DNA of 64,000 nt. Origin: Balneolaceae bacterium (GTDB lineage Bacteria > Bacteroidota > Rhodothermia > Balneolales > Balneolaceae). Position 1 is the stretch's first letter, and each line of letters begins with the position of its first letter. Under the pieces are notes generated by a model, which saw only the letters and a list, made by a program, of their open reading frames with translations, was not told the origin of the DNA and made no database searches. Positions 1-9,071 of the stretch are shown in pieces. The stretch covers positions 372,001-436,000 of the forward strand of contig CP030887.1 of the NCBI GenBank assembly GCA_006969905.1, written 5' to 3'. A program made the translations under genes and the position numbers.

Positions 1-1122
1 AATAATCCAAAAAACAGAGGGAGATTGAAAAGCCGACCAAACCAGGTTAACCAGTTGGATACTCACAATAGTAATGGCAAAACCGATGCTATTCACAATA
101 GTTAATCCGGTTGCCACATAATCATCATCTGAGGATCTTGCAACCAGGGTTGAAAACTGGGGGGAATCGGGAATCACCGCAATTCCCCATACCAATAAAA
201 AGGCGAGAAAAATCCATATAGGAAGCTGGAATACAAGGGGAGCAAATAAACAGCACAATCCTGAAATAGCTAATGAAACTACGGCAACCTTTTTACTGCC
301 TTTCTTTAAAGCCAGATATCCGCCCACGATACAGCTCAACCCGCCAACAGCAATTATTAAAAATGACCAAAGCGAAATATTAATCCCAACAGGGTTCATG
401 GATAGGTAGAAAGCAAGCATTACCGGGATAAAAGCCCAGAATGTATACAACTCCCACATGTGGCCAAAGTATCCGAAAGCAGCGGATCGAAAGTTTTTGT
501 GCTTGAATAACCTGAATATCATGCCCGGTTTAAATGCCCCGCTTTTCGAACCGTAAGGGCCATCTGCTACTGTGAAATATAAGAGAAAACCTCCTGCTAC
601 TGAAAGCAGGGAAGTGCCCGTCATTACAAACCTCCAGTTCAGCTCACCACCCAGGTATTTCAACAGGTGAGGAAAAGCCGTTCCCAAAACTAATGCCCCA
701 ACCAGGTATCCCAAAGCTTTTCCCAATCCTTCTTTGTGCCAATCGGAGGAAATTTTCATCCCTACCGGGTAAATGCCTGCCAGAAAAAACCCGGTGAATA
801 ACCGGGCAAACATTACTTCGGTGAAGTTGGAACTGTATATGGTCAACCAGTTAAAAAGTGCTCCCAAAATAGCACATACCAGGAATACTTTTACCGGGGA
901 AAAACGATCGGCAATACTCAGAAAGGCGAACACTAATGTCCCAATGATAAAACCCGATTGAACGGCCATCGTGATAAAGCCTACAAACATTTCCAGCAAG
1001 TTCAGTTCCTCGATCAGTTCAGGAACTACCGCGTTACCCGCAAACCAAAGTGAAGTCCCCGCAAACTGCGCAAATACAATAACCGGAAGAATGTGTTTGG
1101 GGATGGGGATCTGATCTTTCAT
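1..1122 (-). CDS. MFS transporter, C-terminal end cut by window edge
   Basis: The minus strand is open from an ATG at 1122 to the first base of the window (374 codons, no stop), so the C-terminus lies outside. The protein is almost entirely hydrophobic helices. It starts MKDQIPIPKHILPVIVFAQF and continues with a typical first-half MFS pattern: a small-residue-rich helix, a loop ending ADRFSPVKV in the place of the helix 2-3 motif A, and an arginine-bearing helix 4 (MFARLFTGFFLAGIYPVGMK). About eleven transmembrane segments can be counted. A central basic loop (FKPGMIFRLFKHKNF) separates the two halves, as in 12-helix MFS permeases. The substrate cannot be told from sequence. Upstream reading frames with ATG at 1158 or 1216 are out of frame, so 1122 is the start. 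Confidence 0.85.
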   Translation of the reverse strand, partial: MKDQIPIPKHILPVIVFAQFAGTSLWFAGNAVVPELIEELNLLEMFVGFITMAVQSGFIIGTLVFAFLSIADRFSPVKVFLVCAILGALFNWLTIYSSNFTEVMFARLFTGFFLAGIYPVGMKISSDWHKEGLGKALGYLVGALVLGTAFPHLLKYLGGELNWRFVMTGTSLLSVAGGFLLYFTVADGPYGSKSGAFKPGMIFRLFKHKNFRSAAFGYFGHMWELYTFWAFIPVMLAFYLSMNPVGINISLWSFLIIAVGGLSCIVGGYLALKKGSKKVAVVSLAISGLCCLFAPLVFQLPIWIFLAFLLVWGIAVIPDSPQFSTLVARSSDDDYVATGLTIVNSIGFAITIVSIQLVNLVWSAFQSPSVFWII

Positions 1123-1335
1123 GACCCAGAAGAAACGGAAGTTTGGCACAAAAAGCCGGAAACATTGAAATATTTAGGTAAGGCTCATATATCAATTCAG
1201 AGTGTTTTAAATACATTTATAAACCAGCATTGATACGACATGATTATGTGGTGATTAGACCGTAAAAATCAAAAATATTCTTTTGTAAATAGAAACACTT
1301 CTAAAACTAACTAAACAGAAAATGGGTGAAATGAT

Positions 1336-1605
1336 ATGCCTACTCGTGAAGATATCAAACCACAGGTAATACATAAATTAGAAATCAAAACAAATGAAAA
1401 GGACATAAAAGAATCTGATGATCTTACTAATGATTTAAACATGACTGATACCGGCAAAGAGTCTATGAGTGAGCCATACTCGAGGATCACAAAAAAATAC
1501 GACGGTAAATCAATAAGTACGATTGAAGCAAAGAAATTAAAAAGTGTCAAAGAATCCATTGATTTAGTGCACAAAAAATCCAACAAAAAAATGGAAAGGA
1601 AATAA
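1336..1605 (+). CDS. Small lysine-rich protein, acyl-carrier-protein-like
   Basis: This 89-residue, highly charged, soluble protein sits 2 bases upstream of an outer-membrane-type gene, so the two are probably cotranscribed. Its layout resembles an acyl carrier protein: an N-terminal helix (TREDIKPQVIHKL), an acidic loop, DDLTNDLNMTDTG where ACPs have the D-S-L phosphopantetheine site, then KKYDGKSISTIEAKKL and a last helix SVKESIDLV that parallels the TVGDAIDYI helix of ACPs. The serine that carries the prosthetic group is not present in the expected place (M-T-D). I see the similarity only by eye. If it is an ACP fold, it cannot carry phosphopantetheine at that site. The base composition is AT-rich compared with neighbours. 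An overlapping antisense frame exists but has no protein-like features. Confidence 0.55.
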   Translation: MPTREDIKPQVIHKLEIKTNEKDIKESDDLTNDLNMTDTGKESMSEPYSRITKKYDGKSISTIEAKKLKSVKESIDLVHKKSNKKMERK

Positions 1606-1607
1606 CT

Positions 1608-2456
1608 ATGAAAATTAAGCTAGCCTTATTGTTTTTGACAGTAATTATATTTTTTGTTTCATCAGAGGTTTTTGCACAATTTGAATATAGCGTTCGTAGA
1701 AGTATTGCTGACAAAAGTGATATAAGCAAACCTGCCCAGTTTAGCTTGAATTTGTCTGAAACAGTAGAAAGTATTCTGGTGGATATTGGAATTTCCGGCA
1801 CGATAGATTTGGGACAAACTTATCTATTATTTTTTAAAGAGCTAACAATAACTCCCGAGTATCACAGAAATACTAATGTGGATAATAAACAACATATATT
1901 TATGGGATCCCTGTCTACTTTGGGACATCCAGATCTTGGATGGGGATTCTCACTTAAGAATCAACTTGTTGTAAGTTTTAAAAAAGACTTTGAAAATGAA
2001 AGCGAGTCATTTTTATTCGACTTGAATACCTTACCTGTTTGGAAAGCTATTGCTGCTCTATATTTCCCAAAAAATTGGACTCGACTTCAATTTATGTTTG
2101 CGCCTACACTAGGCATTTATTATGAAGATCGAGTTAACTCAGAAACTTCTTTTAATGGGAGTATTGCAAGAACCTATCAAAAAATAGATCTAGGCATTTA
2201 TCCGGGTTCAAAAATGTGGAACAAATCAGTTGAATTAACTATACAGAGTATCTGGTGGCAGTCAATATATGATGACAATTTTCTAACCCCAAATACTGAT
2301 ACCAATCCTCATTTACTGGACTTTGCAATTAATATTTATCCTCTAAAAAATAGTAAAAGCGTTGGTTTTGGTATCAATTATATCAATGGCACTAATCCAA
2401 TGACCAACCAATTCGATCAAAAATACCTTGAATTCGCTCTTCAATTCAAACTCTAG
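1608..2456 (+). CDS. Putative outer-membrane beta-barrel protein
   Basis: The 282-residue product begins with a clear signal peptide (MKIKLALLFLTVIIFFVSS, then EVFAQ, cleavage probably after A-Q). The mature part alternates polar and aromatic/hydrophobic residues in strand-like stretches (FSLNLSETVESILVDIG, WTRLQFMFAPTLGIYYED, SVGFGINYINGT). It ends in an aromatic-hydrophobic strand (KYLEFALQFKL) typical of outer-membrane barrels. No family name is recognised. It may be a transporter-like or structural barrel of unknown ligand. It lies 2 bases after the ACP-like gene and is AT-rich. The next gene is convergent and more than 100 bases away. Confidence 0.6.
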   Translation: MKIKLALLFLTVIIFFVSSEVFAQFEYSVRRSIADKSDISKPAQFSLNLSETVESILVDIGISGTIDLGQTYLLFFKELTITPEYHRNTNVDNKQHIFMGSLSTLGHPDLGWGFSLKNQLVVSFKKDFENESESFLFDLNTLPVWKAIAALYFPKNWTRLQFMFAPTLGIYYEDRVNSETSFNGSIARTYQKIDLGIYPGSKMWNKSVELTIQSIWWQSIYDDNFLTPNTDTNPHLLDFAINIYPLKNSKSVGFGINYINGTNPMTNQFDQKYLEFALQFKL

Positions 2457-2592
2457 TATAAATACTAGTGCAAACCAGATTTTTGGAGAGATTTTGTCAT
2501 ATATCCTACTGGTACTTTAGTTAGACCTAGTTTACTTATCATTATAGATGTTTCACCTTGTTTAAGTATGCTTTTACTTTACATAGTGGTAT

Positions 2593-2814
2593 TTAATATT
2601 TCGCTTTCTGCCTCTTTATAAACCTTTCCCATTTCAAAGCTTCCGTTTTTGATTCAAAACTTCTTACATATTTCAATGCCCAGGGGATTCCAGATTTTGT
2701 GGATTGAGTCCAACCATCATTATTTCTTTTAAGCCTAAGCTTAGCTCCTATGGATGTTGAACCAGTGTAATATTTATCTTTTACCGGACTATATAGAATA
2801 TAAACCTGATACAT
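2593..2814 (-). CDS. GIY-YIG nuclease domain protein (short, YhbQ-like)
   Basis: From the ATG at 2814 the product is 73 residues: MYQVYILYSPVKDKYYTGST opens with the two beta strands of the GIY-YIG fold (VYI...YYTG in place of GIY...YIG). It ends ESKTEALKWERFIKRQKAKY, where the glutamate in the ALKWE helix is the usual metal-binding position. This matches the small stand-alone GIY-YIG proteins that are common in Bacteroidota. A longer reading frame extends upstream to 2940, but it runs through the tRNA-Gly gene and a terminator, so the start at 2814 is preferred. The gene lies directly downstream of tRNA-Gly on the same strand. Biological role is unknown; these proteins are often called endonucleases without proof. 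Confidence 0.75.
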   Translation of the reverse strand: MYQVYILYSPVKDKYYTGSTSIGAKLRLKRNNDGWTQSTKSGIPWALKYVRSFESKTEALKWERFIKRQKAKY

Positions 2815-2825
2815 GGTATAAATAA

Positions 2826-2858
2826 AAAAGGCAGCTAAGTAAAACTTAACTGCCTTTT
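2826..2858 (-). terminator. Intrinsic terminator of tRNA-Gly
   Basis: A hairpin with nine outer pairs (AAAAGGCAG / CTGCCTTTT), one mismatch, five inner pairs and a three-base loop. On the minus strand it lies just 3' of the tRNA and is followed by a run of T. It is close to symmetrical, so it could also act on plus-strand transcripts. Confidence 0.75.
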
Positions 2859-2861
2859 GTG

Positions 2862-2934
2862 AGCGAGAAACGAGACTCGAACTCGCGACCCCAACCTTGG
2901 CAAGGTTGTGCTCTACCAACTGAGCTATTCTCGC
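2862..2934 (-). tRNA. tRNA-Gly (anticodon GCC)
   Basis: The minus strand folds into a full cloverleaf of 73 bases: acceptor stem GCGAGAA/TTCTCGC, D-arm GCTC-AGTTGGTA-GAGC, anticodon stem CAACC/GGTTG with loop TTGCCAA (anticodon GCC), T-arm GCGAG-TTCGAGT-CTCGT, and discriminator T. The 3' CCA is not encoded. A terminator follows at once. Confidence 0.95.
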
Positions 2935-3087
2935 ATTCAATAAAATCCCTTTCGTTTCCGAAAGGGCAATAAATATAAGGCTGATCGGGAGTACAATTCA
3001 ACCTTATTTTATAAAACTACACCACTAAATCCCTGAAGTACCAAAAACAATAATTTCTTTTGTGCCTTGGTGTTTCTGTGGTACTCT

Positions 3088-5001
3088 TTATAAGGATATC
3101 TCCTTAATGGAACCTAAAAGCTTCCCTAAAAACTTCTTTCCATATACCTGGTTTACGTGTTTCATATCAGCGATAACTACCAACAGTTCTTTACTTCGGG
3201 AGAATGCGACATTAAGGAGACGGGGCACACTTAGCCCATTCTTTTTCTCATCAAATGGACGAACAGAATAATGACGAAGCATCCCGTTTTGCAGCTCCCC
3301 GCTCATCACGGTATCAAAAATAATCACCTGCTTTTCCCTCCCCTGGAAAGTATGGATGGTCCCTACCTCCACATACCGGTAGCCTTCGTCACGCAGGTGA
3401 TTCCGAACGGTATACACACTGCTTCTGAAGGGAACAATGACCCCGATGGAATCATCAGCATACTTTTGGGTGAGCTTTCTCACGCTTTGTTCGATCAGTT
3501 TTAAATGCACTTCATTTGTGGGCCTGAACCCCCGTTCTTCCGCCTCCTGTTGTATGTACGGCCCGTACTTTGAAGAATCCACTAATGCCACTGAATTTGA
3601 ATCCAGGGCTTCTATCTCTGCATCCGATTTCAATCTCCCTTCATAAAAAACAGAACTGATCACACGGGCTAAATCAGATCGCAGACGGTACTGGGTATCA
3701 AAGAAACAGGTGAATTCCGGGTGTTCATCATGCCAGTTGAACAGGGCTTCGGTTGAGTCAGCGCCGGAGACAAAAGTAAAAATATCCTGTTCCAGGAAAC
3801 TGCGGGCTTCGGGATCATTGGTGATGGAAATAGGCGGTAATTGCATGGGATCACCTGCTATCACCAAATGCTTTTTACTTTTTGCAGCCATTAATAACAA
3901 GTACGGAACCCCCGCCATAGAGGCTTCATCAACCACAACCGCATCATAACTGATGTTATAAAACAACTCAGAGGTACATACTTTTGCCATAGTTGTAGCT
4001 ACCAACTGCTTTCGTTTCAGCTCATAACGCTCATTAATGTTCAGCAGCCGGTCAATTTTATCTTCCAGTTCTTCAATACCGCCCTCACGGTCTACTTTCT
4101 CACCTGCCAGCTGGCATTGCAACTCCAGGGCTTCCGGTATCTCTTCTCCACCTGTCATCAGCTCATCAATTTTTTCCTGGAGCTGCTTGTAGGTGGTAAG
4201 AGTTGCATCCAGCGACATCGCCTGTTCTTTCCGGCTTTCCAGTTTTACCTTTATCTGGTGCTCAAACAAAATATCTTCCAACCTGTCATCCGAAAGAGCC
4301 GCTTCCCCAAACCGCGTAGTTTGCTGAAGATCAAACCCGGGTTCAATTTCATACAGGGCATCAACTACACTGATCAGGCCCACATCTACTGCCCGGTTCG
4401 TATTGGAAACGAAAAGAACCCGCTTTCTTTCTCTTAGCAGGTTCGCTATTACGAAACCCATTGTAGCTGTCTTGCCTGTTCCGGGCGGTCCCCACACGTA
4501 CGATATGTTATTTATCAACGCCTTTTTGATGGCATCTTGTTGAGATTCATTTCTCAGGTCATCAAAAATGGGAGCGAAATCACTTTTATAGTTTTTGAAA
4601 CTCTTGTCCGGATTCAATAGTGCTTCCAACTGATCTACCTCTTTATACTTCTCTTCCAGGGTATATAAATGATCTCTCATTTTTTTGAGCACGAAATCGT
4701 TCTCCCATTCAAGGTGAACTTCCGGGATTACAGGACCCAGGTTTTCAGGAAATTCCAGCCAGACTTTTCCATCTTTAAAATCAATCTCATGAACTGCCAT
4801 TTCTTTGTCATCAACCCTTCCTCTTATTTCTTCGGCGAAACGGAGTCCCTGGTTATTGGTTTCAAACTCGTAAATATGATGAGTGGAGCCTTTTCCCCTC
4901 TCTCCATTACTTAACACATCCTGCGAAGGAGTTTCACGAACGGCCTCTATCTCTTTTTCAATTGCCGAAATGGCTTGTATGATGGTTTCTTTTACTTTCA
5001 A
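3088..5001 (-). CDS. Superfamily 1 DNA/RNA helicase, UPF1/IGHMBP2-like
   Basis: The 637-residue protein has the ordered SF1 helicase motifs: Walker A GPPGTGKT (about residue 171), motif Ia VLFVSNTNRAVD, Walker B VVVDEASM (DEAS), motif III GDPMQLPPI, the QYR motif (FDTQYRLRSDLA), motif V VGTIHTFQGREKQVIIFD and motif VI LNVAFSRSKELLVVI. This pattern is that of the DNA2/NAM7/UPF1-like group. The first 150 residues form an accessory domain with a predicted coiled coil (ETIIQAISAIEKEIEAV), and residues 250-330 contain a charged insert between motifs Ia and II. It likely unwinds nucleic acid in an ATP-dependent way; the precise substrate is not visible. No partner gene is adjacent, and the upstream GntR gene is 159 bases away with a repeat fragment between. 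Confidence 0.85.
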   Translation of the reverse strand: MKVKETIIQAISAIEKEIEAVRETPSQDVLSNGERGKGSTHHIYEFETNNQGLRFAEEIRGRVDDKEMAVHEIDFKDGKVWLEFPENLGPVIPEVHLEWENDFVLKKMRDHLYTLEEKYKEVDQLEALLNPDKSFKNYKSDFAPIFDDLRNESQQDAIKKALINNISYVWGPPGTGKTATMGFVIANLLRERKRVLFVSNTNRAVDVGLISVVDALYEIEPGFDLQQTTRFGEAALSDDRLEDILFEHQIKVKLESRKEQAMSLDATLTTYKQLQEKIDELMTGGEEIPEALELQCQLAGEKVDREGGIEELEDKIDRLLNINERYELKRKQLVATTMAKVCTSELFYNISYDAVVVDEASMAGVPYLLLMAAKSKKHLVIAGDPMQLPPISITNDPEARSFLEQDIFTFVSGADSTEALFNWHDEHPEFTCFFDTQYRLRSDLARVISSVFYEGRLKSDAEIEALDSNSVALVDSSKYGPYIQQEAEERGFRPTNEVHLKLIEQSVRKLTQKYADDSIGVIVPFRSSVYTVRNHLRDEGYRYVEVGTIHTFQGREKQVIIFDTVMSGELQNGMLRHYSVRPFDEKKNGLSVPRLLNVAFSRSKELLVVIADMKHVNQVYGKKFLGKLLGSIKEISL

Positions 5002-5092
5002 TTATCAATGGTTCAATGTTCAATTAAGAATGGTCCCATCATCCTGATTCTGAATGCTCGAAAAAAAGATATGAGCAATTTCATAATAGTGT

Positions 5093-5119
5093 AGATTCTT
5101 CGCTGTCGCTCAGAATGAC
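5093..5119. repeat. Half copy of a dispersed palindromic repeat
   Basis: The segment AGATTCTTCGCTGTCGCTCA followed by GAATGAC resembles one arm of the palindromic elements at 50502 and 51244 (agattYctc...cgctc...aatgac). No matching left arm is obvious, so this is probably a decayed or half element. Confidence 0.35.
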
Positions 5120-5160
5120 TGGCACAGAATTTCATCTTAATTGATAATTCTTAATTAAAC

Positions 5161-6054
5161 TTACTGATCCCATAACTCCGAACGTATCATTTCTGCACTT
5201 CTGTCGGATAGCCTGAATTCCAGCCTGACCCTTTTCTTTTCCGGAACTTTCTGTTCAACTAAACGGGCACTTTCGGGAGTGTATAAAATAAGATCGGTAT
5301 CCCGGACGAAAAGAGGTAATGAACGCCCGTAAATACTTCCTGCCACAAATGAGCCCTCAAAAGGAATGGAATGCTTAAGCTCATTGATGATTTTTGGAAT
5401 GCTTTCTTCATCGGAGGTAACCAGCCCGATGGTCTGAATAGCCACCTGGTCAATGATGGAAAGCAAAATATCGGGATCATAACTATAAATGATCGGGATG
5501 ATCAAAATGGACTCACTTAAACTCCGGAACTGATTTAAAAATTTAATCGGTACAAACAAAGCATCGTACCGGGCTGCACTTTCGTACTCGTTTACCGTAA
5601 TAACCTTGCTCTTTACCCCAACCTGTTTTTTGATGGAACTGGCAAGCATACTTCCCAATTCCATGTTCTCACCTACGCTGGCACTGGTTTGGATGCGCTC
5701 GGGCCAGTCCATAAAATCGAGTTGTTCCTGGAAAAGGAGTTCTATTTCCGAATCATCCAATCCGTAGCCCACCAATTCTTCGATAAGGGCCTGAACTTTT
5801 TCCCCACCAATTTCGAGACGCTTTTCTTTATCCATTAAAGAAGTCTGCTTTTGAACCACAAAACCCCTTCCCTGCTTGCCAACAATCAAACCTTCATCAG
5901 CCAGCATGTGATACGCTTTTCTCACTGTATGAAAACTGGCTTCCAGCTGGTGCCCCAGTTCCCGGGTAGATGGCAGCACTTCTCCTACCTGGAACTGCTT
6001 GGTAGAAATCATCAGACGAATGCGATCAGCGATATGTTTAGCGGAGGTTTTCAA
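5161..6054 (-). CDS. GntR-family transcriptional regulator
   Basis: The N-terminal 75 residues form a GntR winged helix: KHIADRIRLMISTKQFQVGE, LPSTRELGHQLEASFHTVRK (recognition helix) and MLADEGLIVGKQGRGFVV (wing). The remaining about 220 residues do not look like the FadR, HutC or aminotransferase-like effector domains. They have alternating strands and helices (SKVITVNEYESAARYDALFV, IQTIGLVTSDEES) that recall a periplasmic-binding-protein-like or Rossmann-like sensor, but I cannot name the family. The target is unknown. The gene lies 80 bases downstream of mutS on the same strand, so it could partly share its transcript. Confidence 0.85.
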   Translation of the reverse strand: MKTSAKHIADRIRLMISTKQFQVGEVLPSTRELGHQLEASFHTVRKAYHMLADEGLIVGKQGRGFVVQKQTSLMDKEKRLEIGGEKVQALIEELVGYGLDDSEIELLFQEQLDFMDWPERIQTSASVGENMELGSMLASSIKKQVGVKSKVITVNEYESAARYDALFVPIKFLNQFRSLSESILIIPIIYSYDPDILLSIIDQVAIQTIGLVTSDEESIPKIINELKHSIPFEGSFVAGSIYGRSLPLFVRDTDLILYTPESARLVEQKVPEKKRVRLEFRLSDRSAEMIRSELWDQ

Positions 6055-6134
6055 ATTAGATATGAGAGGTAAGATACAAGATAGGAGATAATTCTTTTTT
6101 CAATGGAACCATTCTTAAATCTCACATCTCATAT

Positions 6135-8804
6135 CTATTTGTCTACAACCCTCTTCAATTCAGTAAGCAACATCAATGCTTCGATGGGAGTCATTCGATT
6201 GGGATCTACAGCTTCCAATTTATTTAATACCGTTTCTAATCTTGGATCAACATGAGTAGCAAACAGATTCATTTGCTCAATTTCTTCCTGCTTTTCAATT
6301 TTCTGAGAAAGCCCTTTGGCCGCTTCTTTTTGTGAGGTGGCCTTCCCTTCAATACTTCCGTTTTTGTTGGTGATGTCAAGGCTGTGGCTTTCCAGGTTCT
6401 TTAAAATCTCTTTTGCACGGTTGATAACAATCTGCGGTAACCCGGCCATATTAGCTACTTGTATCCCATAGCTGTGATCAGCTCCTCCTCGAACCAGTTT
6501 CCTGAGAAAAATTACTTTTCCATCATGTTCTTTTACCTGGACATTATAGTTTTTGGTACGCTCATAAAGCTGCTCCAATTCGTTCAGTTCGTGGTAGTGT
6601 GTGGCAAATAATGTCTTGGCTGCTACGGGGGCATGATTATGCAGGTATTCTGCCAACGACCATGCTATACTTAAGCCGTCAAACGTACTTGTGCCTCTCC
6701 CCACTTCGTCCAGTAAGATTAAAGATCTTGGTGTAGCATTGTTCAGGATGTTGGCTGCCTCATTCATTTCCACAAGAAATGTACTTTCTCCTGCCGCTAA
6801 ATTATCGGAAGCACCCACACGGGTAAATATCTTATCAACCAAACCTATGGTTGCCGATTGAGCCGGAACAAAACTACCTACCTGAGCAAGCAACACAATA
6901 AGTCCCGTTTGGCGAAGTATAATACTCTTTCCAGCCATGTTAGGGCCGGTAATAATCAGAATCTGCTGATCAGAATTATCCAGGGAAATATCGTTGGGAA
7001 TAAAAGGCTCGCCCATAGGCAATGTTTTCTCAACTACCGGGTGTCTTCCTTTTTTAATCTCGATTATATCGGTATCTCTTACTTCGGGCTTGGCGTAATT
7101 ATTTTGAAAAGCGACTTCCGCAAAGTTCTGTAAACAATCTACCTCAGCAAGGGCCTGGGCAATTTGTTGAATATCATCTGCAAACTCGGCAACATACAAC
7201 CGGAGTTCTTCAAAAAGCTCATATTCCAGGGTTTTACTTCGCTCTTCAGCAGAGAGAATCTTCTCTTCAATCTCCTTCAGATCAGGAGTTATATACCGCT
7301 CGGCATTAACCAGGGTTTGCTTCCGAATGAAATGCTCAGGCACTTTGTCCTTGTGTGCATTGGTTACTTCAATGTAGTAGCCAAACACTTTGTTGTAGCC
7401 GATTTTCAATGAAGGGATGCCCGACTCCAAAGCCAGTTTATCCTTGATTTGGGCTATATATTTTTTTCCATTCCTGGCGATATCCCTTAACTCATCCAGT
7501 TCAGGATTTAATCCATCCCTGATCATATTCCCATCCCGTATACTTGCAGGTGGATCATCGCCCAGTGTAACCTGGATACGATCCTGAACTTCGATCATCA
7601 ACTTTAAACGACCGGAAATGTGCTGAAGTAACGGGTCTTCTGTGCCGGAAAACTGGCTTTTTACTTTTGGGATTTGCGCCAGGCTTAATTTCAACTGGGT
7701 AATATCGCGAGCGTTCGTTCTGCCAATAGCAATCCGGGAAATAAGGCGTTCGAGATCACCTATTTGTTCCAGTTCTTCCCGTAAATTATTTCTAATCTCA
7801 TGATTACTGAACAAATGCTCTACAGCATCTAAACGCTGTTGAATGGGTTTCAATCTTTTCAGGGGCCTCATTATCCAGCGCCGGAGTAATCGACCTCCCA
7901 TAGCGGTACAGGTCTTATCCATAATGGAGATTAGTGTGCCTTCAATGCCTCCTTCCTGTAAACTGGCTGTTAACTCCAGGTTACGTTTTGTCGCCGGATC
8001 CAAAGACATGAACTCGCTGCTTTCGTATGCATAGATTCTTCGCAAATGTCTTAATGCCGCTTTCTGTGTCTCCTGCATATAATGCAGCAATGAACCGGCA
8101 GCTACCTGTGCAACTGCTAACTCTTCAACACCAAATCCTTTCAAAGAATGTGTTTTAAAATGATCGGTGAGCAACTTGTAGCCATAATCACCTTCAAACA
8201 CCCAATCTTCGATATGGGTAATAGTATAATGAGCAAAATTATTGCTAAGGCTGTTTTTAAGCTTTGACTGCATTAAAACTTCCGAAGGCTGAATGGCAGC
8301 TAGAAGGCTATCCAGTTGCCGTTCATCAACTTCACTCAGGCCAAATTCCCCTGTTGAAATATCAGAAAATGCCAGCCCGATCTTTTCTTTTACCCAATGT
8401 AATGAAACAATGTAGTTGTTCCTTTTATGATCCAGCAGTTTATCGGATAGTGTTATCCCGGGCGTAGTAATTTCAGTTACTTCCCGTTCAACAATTTTAC
8501 GACCCGCTTTTTTTGCTTCCTCGGGACTTTCTGTCTGATCACATACCGCAACTTTATATCCCTTTTTTACCAACTTGGGCAAATAAGAATCCAACGCATG
8601 AAAAGGAAATCCGGCTAATGGTGTTTGATCGCCACCATTATTTCTTTTGGTAAGTGTTATACCCAGTTCCTTACTTACCAGCACCGCGTCATCTGAAAAG
8701 GTCTCGTAAAAGTCCCCAACCCTGAATAATAATATAGTACCCGGATGCCTGTCCTTTATCTCAAAGTACTGCTTCATTAATGGAGTTTGCTTGCGAGCGG
8801 CCAT
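6135..8804 (-). CDS. mutS: DNA mismatch repair protein MutS
   Basis: The 889-residue protein has the full MutS layout. The N-terminal mismatch-binding domain (MKQYFEIKDRHPGTILLFRV followed by GDFYETF) contains the Phe-x-Glu wedge. Connector, lever and clamp domains span about residues 130-560. The C-terminal ATPase has Walker A TGPNMAGKS, signature GAGESTFLVEM, Walker B LILLDEVGRGTSTFDG and the ATHYHEL H-loop. The helix-turn-helix dimerisation part follows, and the tail (PRLETVLNKLEAVDPNRMTP) contains the conserved C-terminal segment. It recognises mispairs and recruits MutL. The length agrees with the family. A 111-base inverted repeat lies upstream between mutS and the divergent YihY gene. 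Confidence 0.97.
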   Translation of the reverse strand: MAARKQTPLMKQYFEIKDRHPGTILLFRVGDFYETFSDDAVLVSKELGITLTKRNNGGDQTPLAGFPFHALDSYLPKLVKKGYKVAVCDQTESPEEAKKAGRKIVEREVTEITTPGITLSDKLLDHKRNNYIVSLHWVKEKIGLAFSDISTGEFGLSEVDERQLDSLLAAIQPSEVLMQSKLKNSLSNNFAHYTITHIEDWVFEGDYGYKLLTDHFKTHSLKGFGVEELAVAQVAAGSLLHYMQETQKAALRHLRRIYAYESSEFMSLDPATKRNLELTASLQEGGIEGTLISIMDKTCTAMGGRLLRRWIMRPLKRLKPIQQRLDAVEHLFSNHEIRNNLREELEQIGDLERLISRIAIGRTNARDITQLKLSLAQIPKVKSQFSGTEDPLLQHISGRLKLMIEVQDRIQVTLGDDPPASIRDGNMIRDGLNPELDELRDIARNGKKYIAQIKDKLALESGIPSLKIGYNKVFGYYIEVTNAHKDKVPEHFIRKQTLVNAERYITPDLKEIEEKILSAEERSKTLEYELFEELRLYVAEFADDIQQIAQALAEVDCLQNFAEVAFQNNYAKPEVRDTDIIEIKKGRHPVVEKTLPMGEPFIPNDISLDNSDQQILIITGPNMAGKSIILRQTGLIVLLAQVGSFVPAQSATIGLVDKIFTRVGASDNLAAGESTFLVEMNEAANILNNATPRSLILLDEVGRGTSTFDGLSIAWSLAEYLHNHAPVAAKTLFATHYHELNELEQLYERTKNYNVQVKEHDGKVIFLRKLVRGGADHSYGIQVANMAGLPQIVINRAKEILKNLESHSLDITNKNGSIEGKATSQKEAAKGLSQKIEKQEEIEQMNLFATHVDPRLETVLNKLEAVDPNRMTPIEALMLLTELKRVVDK

Positions 8805-8848
8805 ATATCGATTAACAATTTATTTTACTCAAACGATAATATTCTCTT

Positions 8849-8959
8849 TTGTCATCCTGAATTTATTTCAGGATCTGTTATGGAAGATGCGATGATCTAG
8901 TGAGCTTTAGTTTTATAGCTCTATTCTTTACAGATGCTGAAATAAATTCAGCATGACAA
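8849..8959. repeat. Inverted-repeat element (about 29-bp arms)
   Basis: Arms at 8849-8877 and 8931-8959 are near-perfect inverted repeats (27 of 29 by eye) with TTGTCAT/ATGACAA ends. Each arm is itself a small palindrome (TCCTGAATTTATTTCAGGA and TGCTGAAATAAATTCAGCA). The element fills the gap between divergent mutS and the YihY gene. The termini match those of the elements at 50502 and 51244. Confidence 0.75.
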
Positions 8960-9071
8960 TATAGAAGTTAAGGCTCTAAACATACCAATGAATTGGCTTA
9001 AAAACTATGCACATACGTTTTGAATTAATACATGAAGGCATGTATTTTAGGCTTAATCAATAGAATACTGA

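Noticed and set aside
1311-1605. Antisense frame over the ACP-like gene
   Set aside because: Its translation is irregular, with no motif, and the plus-strand frame has a better protein pattern and operon context.
2815-2940. N-terminal extension of the GIY-YIG frame
   Set aside because: It overlaps the tRNA-Gly gene and its terminator, so the extension is not translated in a sensible transcript.
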